Of a stretch of DNA of 64,000 nt, positions 1-7,023 are shown piece after piece. The stretch's first letter is position 1; every line of letters starts with the position of its first letter. The position numbers and the translations under genes were made by a program. Origin of the DNA: Streptomyces sp. NBC_00162 (GTDB taxonomy: Bacteria > Actinomycetota > Actinomycetes > Streptomycetales > Streptomycetaceae); the NCBI RefSeq assembly GCF_024611995.1, contig NZ_CP102509.1, positions 1,984,001 to 2,048,000 of the forward strand, written 5' to 3'. The notes under the pieces are model-generated. The model was not told where the DNA came from. It did no database searches and saw only the letters and a program-made list of their open reading frames with translations.

Positions 1-81
1 GACCATGGCCGCGAGGTCCTCGTTGGTCAGCACTTTCGCGGGCTGGTAGTGCCCCAGCGCCACCACGCGTGAACCGGTCAT
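1..81 (-). CDS. 3-oxoacyl-ACP synthase III-like protein (FabH family), N-terminal fragment
   Basis: Only the first 27 codons lie in the window, and the rest continues past the left edge. The ATG is at 81 on the minus strand, with a purine-rich GAGGGGG stretch just upstream as ribosome binding site. The peptide begins MTGSRVVALGHYQPAKV and continues LTNEDLAAMV, the usual start of FabH-like condensing enzymes, in which the glycine/tyrosine/proline turn precedes a TNEDL segment. FabH enzymes condense acyl-CoA with malonyl-ACP in the cytosol. The catalytic Cys-His-Asn are outside the window, so the assignment rests on the N-terminus alone. Confidence 0.6.
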   Translation of the reverse strand, partial: MTGSRVVALGHYQPAKVLTNEDLAAMV

Positions 82-284
82 GGGCAGGATCCCCCTCGTA
101 GGAAGTCAGGATCACCCAGCTTTGCCTGCTACTGATGGGTACGTGTGCGTGTGACCCGACAGGATTCAGGTGCCGGAATTTGGAGATTCCCGAGGATCAG
201 GCAGCCGGGGACGTTGCGGGAAGCGGAACCGCGACAATGAGGTTGTCGGATACAGGCAAGAACCGAAGGGGTGGGCTGATCGCC

Positions 285-1112
285 ATGGGACGGGTCACCG
301 AGCGTCGCCGTGTCGTCCGGATCCGGAACGGTGTGGTGGGGGTCCGTCCGGACACGCTGGTCGCCGAGGAGCCGCTGGAGATACGGCTGAACGGCAAGCC
401 GCTGGCCATCACGATGCGCACCCCGGGGGACGATTTCGCGCTGGCGGTGGGCTTCCTGGTGAGCGAGGGCGTGCTCGCCGCGGCCTCGGACGTCAGGACC
501 GTCACCTATTGCGAGGGGGCGGCCGAGGACGGCACCAACACCTACAACATCGTCAACGTGCAGTTGGCGAACGGGGTTCCCGTGCCGGACATCACGCTGG
601 AGCGGAACGTCTACACCACCTCGTCCTGCGGTCTGTGCGGCAAGGCCAGCCTGGACGCGGTCCGTACGGCGACCCGCTTCCCGGCGACGGCCGCCGACCC
701 CGTACGGATCTCCGCGGATCTCCTCGGCTTGCTGCCGGACCGGCTGCGCGCGGCCCAGAAGGTCTTCGACCGTACGGGCGGACTGCATGCGGCCGGCCTG
801 TTCACGGCGGACGGGGAGCTGCTGGACCTGCGCGAGGACGTGGGCCGGCACAACGCGGTGGACAAGATCGTCGGGCGGGCGCTCCGGTCCGGCCGGCTCC
901 CGCTGGCCGGCGCGGTCCTGCTGGTGTCGGGCCGGGCCTCCTTCGAGCTCGCCCAGAAGGCCGTGATGGCCGGCATCCCGGTCCTGGCGGCGGTCTCGGC
1001 CCCGTCCTCACTGGCGGTGGACCTGGCTCTGGAGTCGGGCCTGACCCTGGTCGGCTTCCTGCGCGGCCCGGACATGAACATCTACGCGGGCGAGGAGCGG
1101 ATCACGATGTGA
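285..1112 (+). CDS. fdhD: Formate dehydrogenase accessory sulfurtransferase FdhD
   Basis: FdhD transfers sulfur from a cysteine desulfurase to the molybdenum cofactor of formate dehydrogenase. From the ATG at 285 the protein has 275 residues, normal for the family. The catalytic loop SSCGLCG is present, with the persulfide cysteines at about C115 and C118, followed by [18 protein letters not shown] segment and an [12 protein letters not shown] segment, both typical of FdhD, lie in the second half. The frame stays open upstream to 135, but that stretch does not resemble the family. The gene is convergent with a [2Fe-2S] ferredoxin gene, and no formate dehydrogenase gene is visible here. Confidence 0.95.
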   Translation: MGRVTERRRVVRIRNGVVGVRPDTLVAEEPLEIRLNGKPLAITMRTPGDDFALAVGFLVSEGVLAAASDVRTVTYCEGAAEDGTNTYNIVNVQLANGVPVPDITLERNVYTTSSCGLCGKASLDAVRTATRFPATAADPVRISADLLGLLPDRLRAAQKVFDRTGGLHAAGLFTADGELLDLREDVGRHNAVDKIVGRALRSGRLPLAGAVLLVSGRASFELAQKAVMAGIPVLAAVSAPSSLAVDLALESGLTLVGFLRGPDMNIYAGEERITM

Positions 1113-1118
1113 CCACCG

Positions 1119-1144
1119 GGCCGGCGCCGCTCCCGGTGCCGGCC
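1119..1144. terminator. Hairpin between convergent fdhD and ferredoxin genes
   Basis: GGCCGGCGCC at 1119-1128 pairs with GGTGCCGGCC at 1135-1144, giving ten pairs with one G-U wobble and a six-base loop. It sits seven bases after the fdhD stop and about 30 bases beyond the ferredoxin gene end, so it could terminate both. There is no T-run, as is common for streptomycete terminators. Confidence 0.5.
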
Positions 1145-1175
1145 GGGCGCCGCTACAGGTGCGGCCGCTGCCGTC

Positions 1176-1610
1176 TCATCGCCCGCGGCGCCCGCGGCGG
1201 GTGGTGGGTGCGGTGAGCTTGGGATCCGGCGGGGTGATCCGGTGGAGGTCCAGGGTGGGCGGGACCGGGGTGGTTCCGGGGCCACCGGATTCCGCCCAGG
1301 CGATGATCTCGTCGGTGGCGGTGTCGTCCAGGGCCCAGCCGAACCAGGCCGCGCGGGCTCCTCGGCGGCGGGCCTCGGTGGTGGGCTGGACCACGATGAC
1401 ATTGGCCTGGGCGCACGGCCCGAGGCACTCGCTCGTACGGACGGCCAGGCGGCCGCCGGAGGCGGCAGCGGCCTCGCGCAGCCGGGCCAGCTGGCCGGCG
1501 TGGTCGGAGCCGGGGTTCTTTTTGGGGTCGCCGCAGCAGCAGCCGCGGCAGACCACCAGGGTGCAGGGGCGTTCGGCGTGGGCGCCGTTCGGGCGTATCC
1601 AGGTCACCAC
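1176..1610 (-). CDS. Thioredoxin-like [2Fe-2S] ferredoxin domain protein
   Basis: This is a 144-residue cytosolic protein. An N-terminal cysteine cluster, CRGCCCGDPK near residues 21-30, and a second pair in ECLGPC (C62, C66) match the ligand pattern of (2Fe-2S) ferredoxins of the thioredoxin-like fold. The C-terminal half is less conserved and ends in a basic tail. The family carries single electrons or helps handle Fe-S cofactors. The partner is not shown here, although its position next to fdhD suggests a link to molybdoenzyme or formate redox chemistry. The ATG at 1610 is the natural start, and the next gene on the same strand stops seven bases upstream at 1617. Confidence 0.85.
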   Translation of the reverse strand: MVTWIRPNGAHAERPCTLVVCRGCCCGDPKKNPGSDHAGQLARLREAAAASGGRLAVRTSECLGPCAQANVIVVQPTTEARRRGARAAWFGWALDDTATDEIIAWAESGGPGTTPVPPTLDLHRITPPDPKLTAPTTRRGRRGR

Positions 1611-1616
1611 CGAACG

Positions 1617-2672
1617 TTATCGGGCCTGGCCCGTGGGCTGTTGGGGCGGGGGCGAGACCTCTGCCACACGGTCGGCGGTGAGTTCGGGCCCGGGGTCCTG
1701 GGCGCGGCGGCGGGCGAGGACCGCGCAGACCATCAGCTGCATCTGGTGGAACAGCATCAGCGGCAGCACCGCGAGGCTCGCCTGAGCTCCGAACAGCACG
1801 CTGGCCATGGGGAGTCCGGCGGCGAGGCTCTTCTTAGACCCGGCGAACTGGATGGCGATCCGGTCCGCGCGGCCGAAGCCGAGGCGCTTCGCCCCGTACC
1901 AGCTGACGAGGAGCATGACGGCCAGGAGCACGGCCTCCACCGCCAGCAGGGCGCCGAGGCGCGGAACGCTCACCTGGTGCCAGATGCCTGCGGCCATGCC
2001 CGCGCTGAAGGCGGCGTAGACGACGAGCAGGATCGAGCCGCGGTCCACGTAGCCGAGGACCGGTCGGTGGCGTGCCAGGAAGCCGCCGACCCAGCGGCGC
2101 AGGAACTGCCCGAGGAGGAAGGGCAGGAGGAGCTGGAGGACGATCTTGATGAGCGAGTCCGGCGAGAAGCCGCCCGCGCTGTTGCCGAGCAGGCCGGCGG
2201 CGAGGAGGGGGGTGAGGAGGATGCCGGCGAGGCTGGAGAAGGAGCCCGCACAGATCGCGGCGGGGACGTTGCCGCGGGCGATCGAGGTGAAGGCGATGGA
2301 GGACTGGATGGTCGAGGGGACCAGGCAGAGGAAGAGCAGGCCGCTGTAGAGGGGCTCGGTGAGCACCCCGGGCACCAGGCCCCGGGCGGCGAGGCCGAGG
2401 AGGGGGAAAAGGAGGAAGGTGCAGGCGAGCACGGTCACGTGCAGCCGCCAGTGGCGCAGGCCGTCGAGGGCCTCGCGGGTGGAGAGCCGGGCGCCGTAGA
2501 GGAAGAAGAGCAGGGCCACGGCCGCGGTGGAGGCGCCGTCGGCGACGGTGGCGGCCGGGCCGCGTGCCGGGAGCAGGGCGGCGAGGCCGACGGTGCCGAG
2601 GAGCGCCAGGACGTACGGGTCCAGGGGCAGCCGGGCGGGGAGGTGCGGGCGGCGCATGTGCGGGGTGCTCAC
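1617..2672 (-). CDS. Bile acid:sodium symporter family (SBF-like) transporter
   Basis: An integral membrane protein of 351 residues with about ten hydrophobic segments. The SBF-like hallmarks are present: LFFLYGARLS in the N-terminal half, the helix-breaking LVPSTIQSSIAFTSIARGN, and FAGSKKSLAAGLPMA in the C-terminal half. Relatives in the SLC10A7-like branch move organic anions or steroids, but the substrate here is unknown. The start is GTG at 2672, with an in-frame ATG at 2657 as alternative. It is divergent from a LysR regulator gene, which suggests that regulator controls it, and it may be cotranscribed with the ferredoxin gene six bases downstream. Confidence 0.88.
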   Translation of the reverse strand: MSTPHMRRPHLPARLPLDPYVLALLGTVGLAALLPARGPAATVADGASTAAVALLFFLYGARLSTREALDGLRHWRLHVTVLACTFLLFPLLGLAARGLVPGVLTEPLYSGLLFLCLVPSTIQSSIAFTSIARGNVPAAICAGSFSSLAGILLTPLLAAGLLGNSAGGFSPDSLIKIVLQLLLPFLLGQFLRRWVGGFLARHRPVLGYVDRGSILLVVYAAFSAGMAAGIWHQVSVPRLGALLAVEAVLLAVMLLVSWYGAKRLGFGRADRIAIQFAGSKKSLAAGLPMASVLFGAQASLAVLPLMLFHQMQLMVCAVLARRRAQDPGPELTADRVAEVSPPPQQPTGQAR

Positions 2673-2757
2673 TTGCTGTCGGGAGTGGCCTCGAGTGGTC
2701 TCCTCTCATCGTCGGGGGTGGAGCGGTGATCGGGAAACCTGTACACCGCACTCACTG

Positions 2758-2776
2758 TCATCATGATTCGCGATGA
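2758..2776. promoter_or_regulatory. Inverted repeat in the transporter/LysR divergent region
   Basis: TCATC at 2758-2762 and GATGA at 2772-2776 form a perfect inverted repeat around a nine-base centre that itself contains ATGAT. It lies between the divergent starts at 2672 and 2796, where LysR proteins usually bind. The operator role is inferred from position only. Confidence 0.35.
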
Positions 2777-2795
2777 GCGCGGTAGCGTGGGCGGT

Positions 2796-3647
2796 ATGTA
2801 CGACCCCGTCCAGCTGCGTACGTTCCTCACGGTGGCCCAGACGCTCAGCTTCACCCAGGCCGCCGGGCGGCTCGGCGTACGGCAGTCCACGGTCAGCCAG
2901 CACGTGCGGCGGCTGGAGGAGGCGACGGGGCGGCCGCTGTTCGTACGGGACACGCACAGCGTGGAGCTGACGGAGGACGGCGAGGCGCTGCTGGGCTTCG
3001 CGCGCACGATCCTGGAGGCGCACGAACGGGCGGCGGCCTTCTTCACGGGGACCCGGCTGCGGGGGCGGCTGCGGTTCGGTGCCTCGGAGGACTTCGTGCT
3101 GACGCGGCTGCCGGAGATCCTGGAGGGGTTCCGGCACGAGCATCCCGAGGTGGACCTGGAGCTGTCGGTGGAGCTGTCGGGGACGCTGCACGAGCGGCTG
3201 GACGCAGGGCGCCTCGACCTGGTGCTGGCGAAGCGGCGGGGGCCGGGGGACGAGCGGGGTCGCCTGGTGTGGCGGGACCGGATGGTGTGGATCGGGGCGG
3301 AGGGGCTGCGGGTGGACCCGGAGCGCCCTGTTCCGCTGATCGTCTTCCCGCCGCCGGGGATCACCAGGGCCCGGGCGCTGGAGGTGCTGGAGCGGGAGGG
3401 GCGGCCGTGGCGGATCGCCTGTACGAGCGGCAGCCTGAGCGGTCTGATCGCGGCGGCCCGGGCCGGGCTGGGCGTGATGGCCCACACCCGGGGGCTGATC
3501 CCACCGGGGCTGGTCCGGGTGAGCGGGCTGCCGGAGCTGGGCTCGGTGGAGTTCGCGCTGCTGCGCGGTGCGCGCGTCTCGGCCGCCGCCGAGGCCTTGG
3601 CCTCGGCCGTCCTGTCGGGAGCGGACCGCCTCAGCCGCACGGCGTGA
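2796..3647 (+). CDS. LysR family transcriptional regulator
   Basis: From the ATG at 2796 the protein has 283 residues. The N-terminal winged helix reads YDPVQLRTFLTVAQ, then FTQAAGRLGVRQSTVSQHVRRLE, a standard LysR HTH. The effector domain follows to the C-terminus. An upstream in-frame ATG at 2763 would add eleven residues and overlap the candidate operator, so the internal start is preferred because LysR proteins normally begin three to five residues before the first helix. The gene is divergent from the SBF-like transporter, its most likely target. The inducer is unknown. Confidence 0.9.
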   Translation: MYDPVQLRTFLTVAQTLSFTQAAGRLGVRQSTVSQHVRRLEEATGRPLFVRDTHSVELTEDGEALLGFARTILEAHERAAAFFTGTRLRGRLRFGASEDFVLTRLPEILEGFRHEHPEVDLELSVELSGTLHERLDAGRLDLVLAKRRGPGDERGRLVWRDRMVWIGAEGLRVDPERPVPLIVFPPPGITRARALEVLEREGRPWRIACTSGSLSGLIAAARAGLGVMAHTRGLIPPGLVRVSGLPELGSVEFALLRGARVSAAAEALASAVLSGADRLSRTA

Positions 3648-3762
3648 CCGGCCTGCCGCTCGGGGCCGCCGCTGCGGAGGTCTTGTGGAGGAATCCGCAG
3701 GCTGATCAACTGCCGTCCGGCGTGGGATAGCGTCGCCGCGCCGCACGGAGAGGAGCGGGGCC

Positions 3763-5586
3763 TTGCGCGAGATCACCGTCCCACCGGTCGTCACGGGCGC
3801 GCCCGTCGGCGGTCTGGCCGACACCGTCTTCCGGCATGCGCACGAGGAACCGGGCCGGGTGGTCCTCGGACGCAAGACCGACGGCGTCTGGCGGGACGTG
3901 ACCTCCGGGGAGCTGGCCGCGGAGGTGCTGGCGCTCGCCAAGGGGCTGCTGGCCCAGGGCGTGCGCTTCGGGGACCGGGTCGCCGTCATGTCCCGTACCC
4001 GGTACGAGTGGACCCTCTTCGACTTCGCGCTGTGGGCAATCGGCGCCCAGCCCGTCCCCGTCTATCCCACCTCCTCCGCCGAGCAGGTGCAGTGGATCCT
4101 GTACGACTCCGAGTGCACGGCCTGCGTCGTCGAGAACGAGGACCAGGCCATGACGGTGGGCTCGGTCGTCGACCGGCTCCCCCGGCTGCGGCTGTTGTGG
4201 CAGCTCGACGCGGGGGCCGTGGACGCCCTCGTCGCCGACGGGCGCGGGGTCTCCGAGGACGTCGTGCACCGCCATCGCGGCGCGGTGACCCCCGACGCGG
4301 TGGCCACCGTCATCTACACCTCGGGAACCACCGGGCGGCCCAAGGGGTGCGTGCTCACCCACGCCAACTTCATGTTCGAGGCCGACACGATGGTGAGCCG
4401 CTGGGAGTCCGTCTTCCAGGCCGGTCCGGGCGAGCAGCCCTCCACCCTGCTCTTCCTGCCGCTGGCGCACGTCTTCGGGCGGATGGTGGAGGTTGCCGCC
4501 ATCCGGTCGCGGGTCAAGCTCGGACACCAGCCCGTGCTGACGGCGGCCGAGCTGCTGCCGGACCTCGCCGCGTTCCGGCCGACCTTCGTGCTCGGGGTCC
4601 CGTACGTGTTCGAGAAGGTCTTCGCGGCCGCCCGGCGCAAGGCCGAGGCGGAGGGGCGCACGGGCCCCTTCGACCGGGCGGTGGAGACGGCCGTACGGTA
4701 CGCGGAGGCGCGGGAGCAGAAGGCCTTCGGCATCGGGCCGGGACCCTCGGCCGGGCTGCGGGTGGAGCACCAGGTCTTCGAGAAGCTCGTGTACGGGAAG
4801 GTCCGCGAGGCGATGGGCGGCCGGGTGCGGCACGCCATGTCGGGCGGGTCCGCGATGTCGCGCCGCCTCGGGCTGTTCTTCGACGGGGCCGGGATCACCA
4901 TCTTCGAGGGGTACGGGCTGACCGAGTCGTCCGCGGCGGCCACGGCGAACCCGCCGGGGGCGACCAAGTACGGCACGGTGGGCCGGCCGATCCCGGGCGG
5001 CACGGTGCACATCGCGGAGGACGGGGAGGTCTGGCTGCACGGCGGCCACATCTTCTCCGGGTACCTCAACGACCCCCGCGGCACGGAGGCGGTGCTGCGC
5101 GGCGGGTGGCTGGCGACCGGGGACCTGGGGCGGCTGGACGGGGACGGCTACCTCACCATCACCGGCCGCAAGAAGGAGATCCTGGTGACCTCCAACGGCA
5201 AGAGCGTCCAGCCGGCCGCGCTGGAGGAGCGGGTCCGCTCGCATCCGCTGGTGGCCCAGTGCGTGCTGGTGGGCAACGACCGGCCGTACATCGCGGCCCT
5301 GATCACCCTGGACCCGGAGGGGATCGCGCACTGGCTGTCGATGCGCGGCCTGCCGCAGCGGCCGGCGGCGGAACTGGTGCACGACACGGACCTGACGGCG
5401 GAGGTCCGGCGGGCGGTGGTGGCGGCCAACACCCTGGTCTCGCAGGCGGAGGCGATCCGTACCTTCCGCGTCCTGCCCGAGCAGTTCAGCGAGGAGCGGG
5501 GACTGTTGACCCCGTCGCTGAAACTCAAGCGCCGGGCGATCGAGAAGGCGTACGCGATGGAGGTGGCGGCCCTGTACCAGCCTTGA
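3763..5586 (+). CDS. AMP-dependent acyl-CoA synthetase (long-chain fatty acid:CoA ligase)
   Basis: A 607-residue adenylate-forming enzyme that activates a fatty acid to acyl-AMP and then acyl-CoA. The P-loop IYTSGTTGRPKG is near residue 185, followed by LTHANFMFE, and the motif EGYGLTESS is near residue 383. The GDLGRLDGDGYLTITGRKKE hinge lies near residue 450. The length and the long insertion before the TES motif match the FadD15-like long-chain branch. The start is TTG at 3763 behind a GGAGAGGAG ribosome site. The downstream ABC transporter for branched-chain-type substrates has its own control region, so the two may be functionally related without being one transcript. Confidence 0.92.
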   Translation: MREITVPPVVTGAPVGGLADTVFRHAHEEPGRVVLGRKTDGVWRDVTSGELAAEVLALAKGLLAQGVRFGDRVAVMSRTRYEWTLFDFALWAIGAQPVPVYPTSSAEQVQWILYDSECTACVVENEDQAMTVGSVVDRLPRLRLLWQLDAGAVDALVADGRGVSEDVVHRHRGAVTPDAVATVIYTSGTTGRPKGCVLTHANFMFEADTMVSRWESVFQAGPGEQPSTLLFLPLAHVFGRMVEVAAIRSRVKLGHQPVLTAAELLPDLAAFRPTFVLGVPYVFEKVFAAARRKAEAEGRTGPFDRAVETAVRYAEAREQKAFGIGPGPSAGLRVEHQVFEKLVYGKVREAMGGRVRHAMSGGSAMSRRLGLFFDGAGITIFEGYGLTESSAAATANPPGATKYGTVGRPIPGGTVHIAEDGEVWLHGGHIFSGYLNDPRGTEAVLRGGWLATGDLGRLDGDGYLTITGRKKEILVTSNGKSVQPAALEERVRSHPLVAQCVLVGNDRPYIAALITLDPEGIAHWLSMRGLPQRPAAELVHDTDLTAEVRRAVVAANTLVSQAEAIRTFRVLPEQFSEERGLLTPSLKLKRRAIEKAYAMEVAALYQP

Positions 5587-5653
5587 GCGGGGGCGGCGTT
5601 GCCGTCGGATCACGGCTGGTCCCGGCACCTGCCGAGCCACCCCCGAGCGAAAC

Positions 5654-5699
5654 TGACGGTCCGTCATTTCACTTTGTCATTGATATTGACGGTGCGTCA
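5654..5699. promoter_or_regulatory. Two tandem 13-bp palindromes upstream of the ABC transporter operon
   Basis: TGACGGTCCGTCA at 5654-5666 is a perfect palindrome around one base, and TGACGGTGCGTCA at 5687-5699 differs at one base. Their centres are 33 bp apart, about three helical turns, so two regulator dimers would bind the same face of the helix. They lie 47-92 bases before the start of the substrate-binding lipoprotein gene. The size and symmetry suit a TetR-type repressor, but no tetR gene is adjacent. Confidence 0.6.
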
Positions 5700-5745
5700 G
5701 CTCACGCACAGAATGCGGGGATTCCGACCGGAGGGGATCCCCGAC

Positions 5746-7014
5746 ATGTTGCGCCCGATCCGCACCCTGGCCGCCGCGGCAGCGGCCCTCGCGCTCGTCT
5801 CCGCCTGCAACTCCGCCTCCACCAACGGCACCCGGCCGGGCACGCCCGGCGACGCGCCCGGCAACTCCCGCGGGGTGAGCGCCGACTCGATCAAGGTCGG
5901 CGGCATCGTCTCGATGACCAGCGCGAGCGGCTACAGCAAGAAGGACACCGATCTCGGCGCCAAGGCGCGGTACATGAGGGCCAACGCCGAGGGCGGCGTC
6001 AACGGCCGCAAGATCGACTACCTCGGCGCGGAGGACGACGGCCAGGACCCCGCGAAGAACATGTCGGCCGCCCGCAAACTCGTCCAGCAGGACAAGGTCT
6101 TCGCGGTCTCCCCCATGAGCTCGGTGACCTTCTCGGGCGCCGACTTCCTGGAGCAGGAGAAGGTCCCCACCTTCGGCTGGGGCACCCTGCCCTCCTTCTG
6201 CGGGCCGAAGTACATCTACGGCTTCAACGGCTGCCTGGTCCCCACCCCCGGCGGCACCCTCAACCAGACCTGGCCCGAGGGCATCGGCAAGCTCCTCGGC
6301 GGGGCCCAGGGCAAGTCCGTCGCGATCATCGCCAACGACAGCGACGCCGGCAAGTTCGGCATCCGCACCTTCCAGCAGGGCTTCACCAGCGCCGGATTCA
6401 CGGTCTCCTACGCCAAGCCCTCGGTGCCCGCCACCGCCGTGCCGAGCGACTGGTCGGCGTACGTGAAGGAGATCCTGGGGAGCAACGACGGCAAGGCGCC
6501 GGACGCCGTGGTCTCCGTGATGCAGACCCCCAACAACATCGGGCTGTTCACCGCGCTCAAGCGCAGCGGCTACAAGGGGCTGCTCTCCGACCCCACCGAC
6601 TACGACCCGGGCCTGCTCGCCAAGGACGCCACCAAGCAGGCGCTCGACGGGGTGCACGTACTGCTGCAGTTCCAGCCCTTCGAGTCGGCGGATCCGAAGA
6701 TGGCGCAGTTCAAGGCCGACATCAAGGCGGCCGCGGGCGGCCAGGACGTACCCCTGAGCATGCACATGCTGACCGGGTACATGTCGGCCGACCTGTTCGT
6801 GTCCATCGCGCAGAAGGCGGGGAAGAACCTGACCGTCGAGTCCTTCCAGGCCGCGGCGCAGGGCTTCTCCGACACCGGCACGCTCGTCGGCGACCGGGCG
6901 GAGCCCAAGGGGCAGAAGGACAGCTTCGGCTGCGGGGCGCTCGTACAGCTGAAGAACGGCTCGTACGAGGTCTCCGTCCCGTTCGAGTGCCACGAACCCA
7001 TCCCCTTCAAGTAG
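5746..7014 (+). CDS. ABC transporter substrate-binding lipoprotein, branched-chain amino acid type
   Basis: This is a 422-residue extracytoplasmic receptor. A lipoprotein signal peptide (MLRPIRTLAAAAAALALVSA, then Cys21) anchors it outside the membrane. The mature part has the periplasmic-binding-protein type I layout of LivK-like receptors: VGGIVSMTSASGYSKKD near the start, NGRKIDYLGAEDDGQDP, and VAIIANDSDAGKFG in the second lobe. The start at 5746 is preferred because GAGGGG precedes it and the signal peptide begins there. An ATG at 5713 would add eleven residues. It is followed nine bases later by the fused permease/ATPase. The ligand could be an amino acid, amide or short acid. Confidence 0.9.
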   Translation: MLRPIRTLAAAAAALALVSACNSASTNGTRPGTPGDAPGNSRGVSADSIKVGGIVSMTSASGYSKKDTDLGAKARYMRANAEGGVNGRKIDYLGAEDDGQDPAKNMSAARKLVQQDKVFAVSPMSSVTFSGADFLEQEKVPTFGWGTLPSFCGPKYIYGFNGCLVPTPGGTLNQTWPEGIGKLLGGAQGKSVAIIANDSDAGKFGIRTFQQGFTSAGFTVSYAKPSVPATAVPSDWSAYVKEILGSNDGKAPDAVVSVMQTPNNIGLFTALKRSGYKGLLSDPTDYDPGLLAKDATKQALDGVHVLLQFQPFESADPKMAQFKADIKAAAGGQDVPLSMHMLTGYMSADLFVSIAQKAGKNLTVESFQAAAQGFSDTGTLVGDRAEPKGQKDSFGCGALVQLKNGSYEVSVPFECHEPIPFK

Positions 7015-7023
7015 GGCCGCGGC

